Notes under the pieces: generated by a model
Database searches by the model: none
Told to the model about the DNA's origin: nothing
The model's input: the letters and a program-made list of their open reading frames with translations, nothing else
Translations under genes and position numbers: made by a program
Source: Batrachochytrium dendrobatidis JAM81
Lineage: Eukaryota; Chytridiomycota; Chytridiomycetes; Rhizophydiales
DNA: 64,000 nucleotides
Direction: 5' to 3'
NCBI RefSeq assembly: GCF_000203795.2
Contig: NW_006281112.1
Coordinates: forward strand, 62,001 to 126,000
In this document: positions 39,546 through 53,357 of the stretch, one piece after another
How the letters are laid out: every line of letters begins with the position of its first letter
Numbering within the stretch: the stretch's first letter is position 1

Positions 39546-40483
39546 GGACAAGCGATTGTCATGTCATGCGAATATATTGTGATGTAAGCCATGCAGCTGA
39601 ATATACCTGATAGACTGTTGTATTCCATAAACATGGTACTGTCACTCACATTGGTATTCCAAATCTACAAATCTACAAATTTAGAAATGCATTTGTTGTT
39701 TATTATCCATAACACTTGATGAGCAAGCATTCCAAATGCAATTCTTGTTTTTGCATGACAGACAGACGAGTGATCTGAAAACAGCCATTACAATATACGC
39801 ATTGCTATCAACTCGCCTCGATAGGAATAAACCAATACTGATTGTCAACAGTAACAGTCAACATGGACAAAGTAACAGATCATGTGTGGTATGCGAGTCG
39901 GATTGGTTCGAGGTTCCATTGGTAGTTGATGTTACTGCATGATTAAAATACAGGTTTCTGATTGGATGGTAGTGAACATCACATATTCCAAATCTAAACA
40001 ATCGATTGGTGCAGTGAGATGTTTTGATTGATAAATATATTCTAGTTGCATATTGCAAGTATTGGTGGTTACAAGTTGGGTTGGTGGGGATTCAACAACG
40101 GAGCATTTTGGTATATTGCGATGATTGCCAATATGCTGGTAGCCACAATGATCCATACTATGCCAATAAAATCATGAAACCCATCTACCAAGACATACAG
40201 CAAGAGTGTTGTGAATTGTAATCCGTTTAATGATTGGCTACAGCCAAAGCAAATGTGTATTCAATATGGATTGGCAACTCTTTTGTGTTGCAATCGAGTG
40301 ATGTGTATGTTTGTGGAATGAGTCGCAGCGACAATCTAAATGACAAATAGTTGGTATAGCAATACCCAATCATTCGACCAAGCAGTGTTTATTACAAGAA
40401 CTATACAAGTCACCATTCCAGATACAGATCCATGTCCAGATCCATGTTCACATCACCATCTAGTTACAGTGTAGTTTTTGAGA
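39518..40483 (+). repeat. 966-bp direct repeat, right copy
   Basis: Same sequence as 29939-30904. It overlaps the last codons of the polymerase relic and continues ~0.95 kb beyond, ending 31 bases into what on the other copy is the SDR 3' end. Here no SDR sequence follows. Confidence 0.92.
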
Positions 40484-40753
40484 GACCCTTAATTTGAAAC
40501 CACTTAAACATCCACAGAAATTGATTCTTGAAACAGACATAAAATCACAATTTAAAACGCATATTTCATTGTTATTTGCAGTTTGAACAAGCCAGTAACG
40601 ACGTATCAAGGATCGCAATAAATGGAATCATATGCAGTAATTTAAAGAATGGTGCACTGGTTCCTAGTGAGGCAAAGCAATATAAAAGTGATACAAGTTA
40701 GTCGGCCAGGTTTTTAAACACTAATAATTTTATGATCACTATGATTAAAATTA

Positions 40754-40968
40754 TTAAAGAGTATTTGGTACGTACTTGGTCGACTCGCAGTTGCAGCCCT
40801 TGTTCTGGGACTCGTCAATAGCGGAGAAGTCGATATCAAGGCCACTGTTTATTGGAGAAGATATACAGTTTAACAACATAAATTTGTACAAGCTACATCA
40901 ACCAATACGATTTACCATTCAGGGCAGGTGGGCAAGGCAGTCTTGGGGGTTTCGTTGGTGGCAGGCAT
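40754..40968 (-). CDS. Possible 47-aa Cys-containing protein
   Basis: Two exons, complement(join(40754..40844,40916..40968)), with a canonical GTAAAT...CAG intron of 71 nt. The product begins MPATNETPKTALPTCPECG and contains GCNC near its end, giving C-x2-C and C-x-C pairs as in small metal-binding proteins. The base composition is more GC-rich than the flanks, which supports coding. No family is recognised, and the gene could extend through the GTACGT just upstream of its stop. Confidence 0.4.
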
Positions 40969-41298
40969 AGTTGTTAGGGTTGAATCAAGTAAACTGAATA
41001 TGATCGTATAAGGTGGTATCTTGATCGCTATTTATATTTTTTGAATGACTTGGTTATAAGGAACGCCATCACGTTTCTGGTAACAAACAAAGTCGGACCG
41101 CGTGGTGAGGCAAACCACAATTATTAGGGTCCATGAAACCCTGTTTCACTGGTACTTGGTGACATTTACACTAATTAGGCTCTAACTATAATTGCATAAA
41201 ATGGCGTCTAAATATGCATGTGATTAAACCTATAACAGCGCTGAGTTTATTCTGAAACATTAAACAGATACCCCTAAAACCGAGAAAAAACGCATCAT
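40969..41298. other. Intergenic region before CYP51 3' end
   Basis: 330 bp with no recognisable feature. Confidence 0.3.
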
Positions 41299-43739
<2,441 letters not shown>

Positions 43740-44622
43740 AATGAATACACTTTGTTGAAATGTAAGTTGTGATGGCAAGATTCACCGCACGCTTATTGGC
43801 TCATCAAAGCTGTGTAGTCACGTGAAAATATAGTGCTTTTACCGCTCGCAGTCACAGCAAGATCACAGCTGTTTTGACCAAAAGCACTCATTCGGGGAAA
43901 CTCGAGCAAGTTGAATACCAAGTGTGTTGCAGACACTGGATAGTGTTGAACAGGAATTGTACTGTTAAAGTTGTATATTCAGGCAAAATGGTATTGATAA
44001 ACCATCTTCTAGTTGCATTCTTGAGATTGTTGGACTGGAATTTAAAGGGTTTGAGCATCTGTTATTGCCATAAATAGTCTAGCAGTTTATTACTGCCGTA
44101 TTCACGTAAAATGAAACGCATTTCTATTCTGCTTTGGGTCAAGGCTTAAATATTTAGTTTTCTTATTACAGATTGACTTGATTAGACATCTGCAACCCTT
44201 TCAAATACAATGTTCATTATATGATTGTAAACTATACTTTTAAACCGAGACTGTCTTGTTGATATACATTACATAATCAACAAGTTTTAAATCAGATATT
44301 GAGTTTGTTTTGATATTGTCAATGATTACAAACTCGAATATGTTCTAGTCCAAGAAAACAATATCAAACTGCAGCAGTTATTCCCATGTCAACCATTCAG
44401 TGTTAATATGATATTCAGTAAAACTGGTGTGAAGTATCGTGTCATGAGACGGGCTGTTTGTCATCCTTATTCAGTGTTCCATGTTGCGTGAATACGGCTG
44501 TAGTCGATGTGCAGTCACGTGAATAGTATCCCTTGAACGAGTATTTTGTGCCCATCAGCATTTGGAACAAATCGAAATTTTATTGTAGTCCAACTAACCC
44601 GCAGTATAGTAATATCACCAAT
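43740..44622. promoter_or_regulatory. Shared promoter region CYP51 / HMG-CoA synthase
   Basis: 883 bp between two divergent sterol genes. It contains CACGTG at 43819-43824 and 44516-44521, both in the context AGTCACGTGAA. There is also a TTTTACGTGAAT on the minus strand at 44100-44111. TTCACCGCAC near 43780 differs at two positions from the SREBP element ATCACCCCAC. SREBP-type factors can bind E-boxes, so sterol-responsive co-regulation is plausible but inferred. No ORF is credible. Confidence 0.5.
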
Positions 44623-47045
44623 ATGCTTCGCAACAACAGCAGTTCAAACGGCAGCGTACATTCTATTACAAATGGACAAAATCTAAATAACTCCACTCCT
44701 GTTTCCGCACCCACTGATATATTTTCGGTCGGAACTGGAGTTCCACTACCTCTGAATGCCGACAATACCATGAATGTCGGTATTCACGCTATCGAAGTAT
44801 ATTTTCCCAAAAAGGTTGGTCTTTGTATAAATCCTTTCGAGTATGGCCTACATAGCAACAATGGGTTTGAGTTGTCAGTCTGAATACTGATGGCTGGACT
44901 ACCTTTCTGTTGCTTCCATTTGAAAGAAACTTGCAATTGGATATCCCGACCAGTTAGAATTGAAGGCTCGAGTTTTTGCTGAATCAGCACATCCGTCCTG
45001 TTCTATGTAATGTTTCTGCTTACTGACTCGATTTGATCTACCTTTGTCTTATATTCTATTCACCATCATCTCAAATGGCCATCTAATACGGGTGTTTGAT
45101 GCTGTCACCTTGAAATCCACCTACTGATCTTGGTCTGTTTCTGTCTTGGTAACCGGTCCCGTCAACTTTGACTATTTTAGTGTGTCGACCAAGCCCAACT
45201 TGGTGAGTTTTGGATCTATTTAGACTCGATATTTTGTTGCTTTCATGATTGAATTTGACTGGACATTATGGCTGTGATCTTGCTATGTCTTTTGTCTTTG
45301 AACGCTCCTATCGCTATACATTGATATCATCGCTTAGTCATTTTAATCTTGATCCCGCATTCAAGCTATTTGTCATGCTCATCAATTGCATGAGCCTCAA
45401 CCTATTGTATTCCAAATTGCACTGTTTCCCTTATTGGCTAGCTCTTGCAGAGTTAAACTAGTTGCTAACCCTATCATCTTTGATTTGCTTTATACAACTT
45501 TGGATTGGGTATTGGAATATATAAACTGATGCTTTGAAAATCTAGAGCAATTTGATGGTGTGTCTTCTGGTAAATATACCATTGGTCTTGGCCAGACCAA
45601 GATGGCCTTTTGTGACGATCGCGAGGATATCAACTCGATGTGTCTGACTGTGGTCAAATCACTCATGGACAAGTATAATGTTTCTTATAGCCAGATTGGT
45701 CGTCTTGAAGTTGGCACCGAAACTATTATTGACAAGTCCAAGTCTGTAAAGTCTGTTCTCATGCAGCTGTTTGTCGAGTCTGGCAACTCAAACGTCGAAG
45801 GTATTGATACTACCAATGCCTGCTATGGAGGTACTAATGCTTTATTCAATACCATCAACTGGCTTGAATCTTCTTCGTGGGATGGTCGTCTTGCAATTGT
45901 TGTTGCAGCAGACATTGCCATTTACAAAAGTGGCAATGCTCGTCCTACTGGTGGTGCTGGTGCTGTTGCCATGTTGTTGGGCAGAAACGCTCCAATTGTA
46001 TTCGATCATCGTATGCGTGTATCGCATCTTGAACATGTCTGGGACTTTTACAAGCCTGATTTGCACTCTGAATACCCAGAAGTTGATGGACAGTTGAGCA
46101 ACAAATGCTATATCAAGGCCTTGGATACCTGCTACAATCACTACTTGGATAGACTTGAACAGGTAAGATTGCTCTGTATCGAAATGGCTTGTAATGCGCG
46201 TGAATATATTAAAAAGACGGGCATAATAGTGCATCTGCTGTTTATTTTTAATGCAGTCCTAACCAATTCATTACTTTTAGAGCGGTGTAGTCAATGCTGA
46301 TCGCAACAACTTGGATTATGTTTTGTTTCACTGCCCTTACAACAAGCTTGTTCAAAAATCCTATGGGCGTTTTGCTTTTAACGATCTGCGTCGTAACCCG
46401 TCTGCAAAGGAGCTTGCACAATTTGAAGAGCATGCTTCTACTCCTATTGAGCAGACCTACACCAACAAGGACATTGAAAAAGTGTTCATGGGAGTAACCA
46501 AAGACATGTTTTCTGCTCGTGTTGCGCCTGGTTTGATGGCCGCTAAAAACCTGGGAAATATGTATTGTGCTTCTCTTTATGGCGGTCTTGTCTCCCTTCT
46601 TTCCAGCGTCCCATCAAATGAACTGGTATGTTATTTGAAACGCCTTGCCAACTGTCCAATCTAGTCATGGCGAACGTGCTACATTATTGTTCTATTTGAT
46701 TGCCAACACTACTTTTTTTTAAACTTCTTTACACACTAGTTAAACAAGCGAGTTGGCATGTTTTCGTATGGATCTGGACTTGCATCTTCTTTTTTCTCCT
46801 TTACTGTTCGCGGCTCAACTGAAAGTATGGCAAAGCATCTCAATCTTTCAGCCCGTCTTGCCGCCCGCACCGTTGTTGATCCCAATGACTTTGACCAAGT
46901 AATGCAGCTTCGTCAGGATGTCCATAATGCTTGCGACTATCAGCCTCAGGGTATTGTAGACGAGACCAACTTTTTCCCTGGGAGCTTTTATCTTGACAAA
47001 GTGGATAGTAAATACAGACGCACATACAAGCGATTTGTTCTATAG
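44623..47045 (+). CDS. ERG13: Hydroxymethylglutaryl-CoA synthase
   Basis: Five exons: join(44623..44814,45181..45202,45546..46162,46281..46625,46740..47045), 493 aa, in phase. The enzyme condenses acetyl-CoA with acetoacetyl-CoA to HMG-CoA for the mevalonate pathway. A ~50-residue Ser/Asn-rich N-terminus precedes [13 protein letters not shown]. The 22-nt second exon supplies CVDQAQL and joins [17 protein letters not shown]. The catalytic Glu is in [18 protein letters not shown], the acyl-accepting Cys in [10 protein letters not shown], and the His in [33 protein letters not shown] marks the C-terminal part. Expected location is cytosolic. Confidence 0.95.
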
Positions 47046-47258
47046 AGATAGTATATATTTCTTATTTTATCTTTTTTATTCGAGTTGATATGCTGTTTTT
47101 TGAGGATTTAGTCGAGATTTAAATAAATTTAGGCAGTTTATTACTATGATTCAAAACTTTGCATATTAGGACATGTGGTCATGTCCCGTCCACCATCTAC
47201 TCATTTTTGATGTGCACTACTTTTCAAGTGTTTAATATAATCCAAGCCAACTCAATTG

Positions 47259-49819
47259 CTATATTGGCATGATTCCTTGCCCTACTCGCCTTTTAATTGC
47301 ATAATTCCTATCCGTCATACTACTAGTACGCATTACTTTTTTCCAACTAATCAACACAATACACACGATCCAGCACACAATGCCAAATACCCCACGTACA
47401 ATATTGCATGCAATCCATATCCGTAAATCCATCACAACCAAATCCTGAGTGATTTTTGACGGATCAAAATACCAATTGGGCATACCATATGCACCACCAT
47501 ATTGACCATCTGTACCACTTTGGCTAATACGCATATCGATGGGAATCATGAGTGCGTTGGAAATAAATGACACTGTCGCAGCTATAATAACCAATATAAA
47601 GCGTAAGCAATCTATAACCCACACATGGTGTTTAAAAGTGCAATTTAAAAAACTAACTTGATACAATGAGAATCCTGCAAAAAAGTTGCCAATTCGTTGA
47701 TAAAGTAAATAGGATGTCTTTGGTGTCGAAAACAGAAGCAAAACGCAACAGTTCAATCTTTGCATCTGCGTTGACACTATTCATTTGCGTAGGTATTGGT
47801 GGTAGAGGTCGTTCCAAGTTGAATCCACTATTGGTTTGAATGTTCATGTGTTGGGTCAGATCCATCATGCTTTGATGAGCTGTATCATCACCGTTTATCT
47901 TGTTTGTTTTAACCAACACGTCAGCTTGGCTGTTACTGATATTCTCTGTAGCAATATTCAAGGTACTCATCAATGCAGCTAAGCTTCCCAGCTGAAAAAG
48001 AAGCGACAATCCATTTGCTATCATAGAATAAAACACCAAAAAGCGAAAGCTTGTTGATGTAAGCAATTCTACATCCTGAAGTGCAGTAACTTGGAATTCA
48101 AGTATTTGCGGAGCCAGTGTGGTGTATAGTGTGTCGTTTAAATTGATTGTTTGATTCACCTTAAGCGGGCTGGTCGTAGGAAATGCAGGTGTTGCAGCTA
48201 GCGGGAATAGAACAAGTGAGTAGAGACATAAACCGGCATAGAGACTGTGGAGAATCAAAAGGATCGTGTAGGTGAGGCTATTGGTAAACTGCCAGTGGAT
48301 TGATTCCACGTACATAGTGATTCAATAAGTTATAATTCAAATAAAATAGTTTTAGAAAAAGCTAAAAAAAGTAGTTTTGTTAAACATACCTTGGCCAATT
48401 CACACAGTTGATCTTGCCAATTCACTCGCGACAAATTCATATTTGGGGCTCCGGTCGATGCATTAGGTGAAATGCTTCCCTCTGCTTTACGAAGTCCGCC
48501 CATTGATTTGCGAAACAATCTCTTGCCTGATTTTTCTTGAACATACACTACACTAATGGGCTGATCAGAAACTGGCATACTATTTTCGTTTAGCGGAAGT
48601 AAAGTCAAATTTGTAATCGATGCCATTGTCTTTAAACCATCATCGGATCTACCAGTCATGGCTGATATATCACTGTTGTTCAAGTTGATTGTAGATGCTA
48701 AATGTATATCTGTATGTAGCTTCTTGTGGGATAACTTTGACTTGGATTTATAATGAACAGGGTTGCCGCATAGATCCGTTATATCGTCCATTGGAATTGC
48801 CACAAACTCATCTACAAAACAAAAGTGTATTGAGCGCCATTGGTTTGGTGCAAATACAATGTCAAAAATAGCTCCAATAAATACAAATAATAGACCACAT
48901 TTGGCCAAGATTGAAATGAAATAAAAGATTCGAGTCACATACTGGTTGTTGGTGATTGCACATGGTAAGCGGTTTTTCTTGATTTGGAGCGATCTCGCTT
49001 ATGCAATGCATCTGTCGATTTTTTCATCCCATCTTTTCCATATGATTTCTTTGTCAATATCCGAGGCAACTGCATTGGGTCTACTTCCAGTTGTGGCAAC
49101 ATGTGGGTTTCTTGGATTGATTCGATGGATCCAAGGCACTGACCTGCCTGGTCAAGATGCTGCTTTGAATGCGGTATTGTTTGGGATTCTGACAATCCAT
49201 TTTTCGACGATTTCTTTTTTAAAAAATGCGATGAGGCAGTATTGGATGACTGATTCAGTCGAGATGGAGGTGCACTTTCAAGTATTGGCGACATGGTGTT
49301 GTCTAATGGCGTTGCAAAGGGGTTAGATACGGCGCTCATCAAGGGTGTCGCGAATGGATTGGATACAGCACTTTCCATAGTGGGAGATGCCATTGACTGA
49401 CTATTATGTGCAGTATTAGAACCCTGTTGTGTGATATTAGACGGTGTGCTTGATATGATGCGACTAGCTCTAGGATGTGGTGGAAGTGATGAGTCTCGCG
49501 GTGTTGCAAACGGATTACTGATTTGACTTGCTCTTGCTGTGTATAAATATGTCTCGTCCATATTTGGCACCACACATTTATCTTGATGAGCCGAGTCAGT
49601 TACTGAATTGGTAATATCGTTTTTGGGATAACTCACGGATGTATAGTGAATCTGACTATTGCTGTTCACCTTGCTCAATTCGCGTGTTTTACTGCTGCGA
49701 GATGATGTGCTACTACCATCTTCAAAGTTTATTTTAAATTGCTTCTGTTGTAAAGTTGTTTCTGGAGGTGTCTGTGAAAAGGATGAAGGGATGTTTTCTG
49801 GATTAAATTCTCGAGACAT
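47259..49819 (-). CDS. Uncharacterised multi-pass membrane protein
   Basis: Exons include 48943-49819 and 48390-48811 (in phase), a third starting at 48288, and 3' parts down to the stop at 47259. The junction near 47650-47780 is unresolved. The N-terminal ~290 residues are Ser/Thr-rich and contain repeated SNPFATP units (three or more, with ISNPFATPRDSS and VSNPFATPL), which might be trafficking motifs of NPF type. The C-terminal half has several hydrophobic helices (LTYTILLILHSLYAGLCLY, FRFLVFYSMIANGLSLLFQ, RFILVIIAATVSFISNALM, VRGVFGIVCWIVCIVLIS). I do not recognise the family. It is divergent from the SDR gene. Confidence 0.65.
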
Positions 49820-50095
49820 GTTTGGTAATATCAAGGGTTAAACCATCCACTCGAGTTTCCACCAAAACCAATTCATTACAGCCAGTCTACTCATCACGTG
49901 CAGCTTCACTGAGGCTAAACGGGAGCTCAGTCTAGACATAGAGTGTGTAGAGTGGTGGGCTAGTTTAAAGTATGCCATTGGTCTCTACGACTTCAACCAA
50001 GGCTAAATAAAAGTATAGTTGTCCGAAATCAGTGCTGTATAGCAGGATAAATATTTGTCACCCAACTGAGCAGCTTCGACACTTTCCATAAATTC
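49820..50095. promoter_or_regulatory. Divergent intergenic region with CACGTG
   Basis: 276 bp between the membrane-protein gene and the SDR gene. A CACGTG hexamer lies at 49895-49900, the same core seen in two other divergent gaps of this window. Confidence 0.35.
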
Positions 50096-50997
50096 ATGAC
50101 TCCTACTATATTAGTCACAGGAGCTTCTCGAGGGATTGGTCTAGCAATTGCAGAAGCCTGTTTGCGACAGAATGCTCAGGTATTTGGTATTGGTCGATCA
50201 ACGCTCGACTCACTCTTGGAGGTCCAAGCTCTTTCAAGTCAGTATCCAGCTACTTTCCGCTATCAAGTGTTTGATCTGTCTATTTCTGGAGAAGCATCCA
50301 ATGCAGTTGATGCATGTGTAGCGGCGTTTGGAACAATCAATACCGTTGTGCACAATGCAGGTGTGTTGGAACCACTCTCCAAGGTTGCTGATGCTGATCT
50401 GGACAAATGGCGGTCATTGATGCAAGTCAATGTATTTGCTGGAGTTGAGATGGTTCAGCGTGCACTACCCTATTTGCGGCAGATAGATGCTCTAACAGGC
50501 CGAGGTGGTAGAATTGTGATGGTTAGTTCGGGTGCTGCAGTTAGCGCATATGTGGGATGGGTGCCATATTGCGTATCCAAGGCATCCATGAATATGCTAG
50601 TTGAAGGACTTGGTCTTGAGGAGCCGCTTATTACAAGTGTTGCTATTCGTCCAGGAGGTGATCTACTTGAATTTCATACTAGGTTCGGTTTAATGATTTA
50701 CCAGCGATTGCATTTCATGGCTGGTAGATCAAGGTTTTTGATTTAATGACTGACCTTGCTGAAAATGGTGTAGTGGTTGATACGGACATGCAGGGGGAAA
50801 TTCGTGATAAAGGAGCATCAGCCATGTCTCAGTCCAATCATGCCTACTTCCTTAAACTAAAAGAGTCTGGCAATCTTCTATCCGCCAAACTCCCAGGAGC
50901 AGCTATTGCCAACGTTGCATTACACAGTGTTTCTGGTATGTCTGGAAAGTTTATCAATTGGGACGATCCCATGATTGACCAGCTTGGTAAAAAATAA
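50096..50997 (+). CDS. Short-chain dehydrogenase/reductase (sepiapterin/benzil reductase type)
   Basis: Two exons, join(50096..50657,50774..50997), 261 aa. It is a classical SDR and so an NAD(P)H-dependent oxidoreductase. Features are the cofactor motif TGASRGIGLA at residue 8, HNAGV (NNAG equivalent, with His replacing the first Asn), the catalytic Ser in IVMVSSGAA, the YCVSKAS triad (Tyr-x3-Lys), and RPGVVDTDMQ reformed exactly by the splice. The size and the late LPGAAIANVALHSV region resemble fungal IRC24/sepiapterin-reductase-like enzymes. The substrate is unknown. No targeting peptide. Confidence 0.88.
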
Positions 50998-51213
50998 TGT
51001 CTTTTATTGAGTTTGCATGCATAGCAACATGTTCATGTTGGATTATTGGATAAAGAAACCTATATTTTCAGATGCTTTTTAAACTGGGTCAATGTTGTAT
51101 AGCGGTGATTGGGTTGAAATAACGATAGTATAATCAAGGATGGACAAGTCCAATTCGATCGCGGGTCTTGTGCTGCTTCTCAGCGTTGGCTGAATTCAAT
51201 GCCACAGTTCGAT

Positions 51214-51582
51214 CTAGTACACTGGGTGCGCTTTTATCTTGAATATGTGATTTAAACCACAACAAAACAGTCGAGTTTGAGTATTACTGTCAATATGCTG
51301 CTCAAAGTATGTCTCTTGAGATGACTGTAGTAGCTCACCTTGATTACGCTCACTCTGGCAAGATCCTTTCTCATTAGCTTGCTTCTCACGTAACTGATCC
51401 AACTCGGTGATATCAGCCTGAGTAAGCGTAATACTTGTTGGTAATCTCCGTAGCATATTACAACTGATGACAGGATGAGAATTCAGATAAAATGAAATCC
51501 AAATATCAGTCCACGTGATATGAGTTTGATTGGCTTGCTCGTGACTATTCTCTAGCCAATCAGCAAGAAACAGGCCAACCAC
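51214..51582 (-). CDS. Unrecognised ORF, possibly the 3' end of a gene
   Basis: An open frame with coding-like composition: GLFLADWLENSHEQANQTH, ITWTDIWISFYLNSHPVIS, LPTSITLTQADITELDQL. The frame stays open a little upstream (IWLDRPKCV) but has no good ATG, so a 5' exon is likely or the gene is truncated. The family is not recognised. The 5' side overlaps, on the other strand, the start of the suspected BEACH-type relic. Confidence 0.3.
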   Translation of the reverse strand: MVGLFLADWLENSHEQANQTHITWTDIWISFYLNSHPVISCNMLRRLPTSITLTQADITELDQLREKQANEKGSCQSERNQGELLQSSQETYFEQHIDSNTQTRLFCCGLNHIFKIKAHPVY

Positions 51583-53110
51583 ACATTTTGGTCTGTCGAG
51601 CCAGATCTTGACCTTTGTTTACTGCAACATCACGCTCAGCTGAGTGGTTTTCAGCCTATCGAGTATTTAGCCCGAGATTCTAACAACCAACTGACCTTGT
51701 TCTTTCGTCTTGCTTTGAGTCTGGTACATCAAGTAGGTATTAATTTGATTATTCGACTCAATGCTGCTTTCGACTCTAGTCCACTTTCAATCAAGTCTAT
51801 CAATTGAATCCATGCTTCATCTCAGCACTCTTGACTGCATTGACTACCTTTTGAAAGGCAAATCTAGCTGCTACTGATATCGTATTGAGCAGGTTTTTTC
51901 CCATGTGTAGATATTGTGCAAACTTTTTATCCTATCAAGGCTTCTTATTGAAATGCTGAGTCTTGAATCTGTGGTTGCATTGAGTACCGCTGGTGATTTC
52001 ATGGTTGTGCCTACATGTCATACCCAGATCTTATAATTTCCAATGGCTTAATACCATATCTTCAAGTCTGTAAGCATGTTTTAGACAAGGACTCAAAACC
52101 AGCTGCATACTCATTGCTGGCATAATGTCTTGTTTTTATAGATATTCAACAAAGATTCAGTAGTGCCGTTACTCCTATAGCAGATGTAAAATGCATGCTA
52201 TTTATTAAATGCCTGTAGATATCTTTTATTTCTACCTTTTAGATTTGGGCATTTTGGCAGAAGTTTGGACTTGTTGCATACCCTTTTCTAATCAATCCAT
52301 ATGGATTCCTTCAATGGGAAAAAACCATTGGATTGAACTAATGCTTTGGACTGGTAATGGGTAATCGTCATTGTGATTTTGGATATACTGCTGGTTTTGT
52401 GGATTTATAGATCCAAGGGCTAGAATATACTCCTTGATGTGAATTCATTATCTTGCACTTGTCATTCACTCCACTTTGTTGGATATGTAACCATGCATCC
52501 AGCAATTGTTGGACGCTGTTCATTTCGCTGTAGCTAGTATGCTGCGCCACAATATACTTTTACAGCACAGTCTGTATATTGTTGTAATTCCCCAAATATT
52601 ACCGTCTAATCACCACGTGACTTATGCATTGCTCCCGCTCGAAGCCAAAAATCTCATGTTTGCGTCAAGATATTGTTGCACTTGGTTGCACCATCTTGCT
52701 GTGTTAATTACCAGGCAGCCATCTGTTTTGTATCTATAAATAGCCATTAGGTGTGTTGACTGGCTTGATATTGGTTGTGCTTCGTCAAGCTGCACAAGAT
52801 CAAGTCTATTTTTGTATATGGATGACCATCAGACTCGTTCTTCATATTTGAATATTCGGGCCTTTACACTCATTCTATATGGTTATTTTAGACTATCAAC
52901 ATCAGTTTGGTTTTTATAGATTGCATTGAGTCTCGTTTGGATTAGCTTTAAAGTTTTTATTGAGCTTTTCCTCGCGAAGATGTCAATGCTATTTACTTGC
53001 TGGGTCAAGTATCAGTTGGGCTAATGTCCACACCAATGTTTTCATTTTAGATCATCAAACAGCCCCAATAGTTTGATACTTTTATGTACAAACTCAATGA
53101 CCTTGAGCCA
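51583..53110 (+). pseudogene. Possible relic of a large BEACH-type protein gene
   Basis: Several short coding-like blocks in varying frames lie on the plus strand: FWSVEPDLDLCLLQHHAQL continuing through FQPIEYLARDSNNQLTLFF, then LHLSTLDCIDYLLKG, LIISNGLIPYLQV, FWQKFGLVAYPFLINPYGF, LRQAAQDQVYFCIWM, and finally LPREDVNAIYLLGQ. The last resembles the xxIYxLG ending of the ConA-like segment upstream of BEACH domains in neurobeachin/LvsA proteins. No BEACH or WD40 domain follows before SIN3, and stops separate the blocks. It may be a relic or a heavily intron-split gene. Weak evidence. Confidence 0.3.
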
Positions 53111-53357
53111 TCCACTTGCTTTAAATATCCATTATTATGAGTCATCTAGTATATTGAGTTTACAAGGTCCTTTTCCGTATTTAAGCATATTCAAATGCAT
53201 CCATGATTCGATTTGATCGCACTCGTGATGGTGTTTATTTCTACACATGTTGCCATACTTTTTTATCAGTTTTCTGACAATTTAATCTGACCGACTTTTT
53301 AAATCCACTCTAGTTTGGTTAGTTATTGTCTTGGACTCAAATTAGCACTTGAAAGCC

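Noticed and set aside
48820..48938. Transmembrane segment FYFISILAKCGLLFVFIGAIF as part of the membrane protein
   Set aside because: It lies in a frame that is best explained as intron: GTATGT donor at 48942 and TTGTAG acceptor at 48812 restore phase without it.
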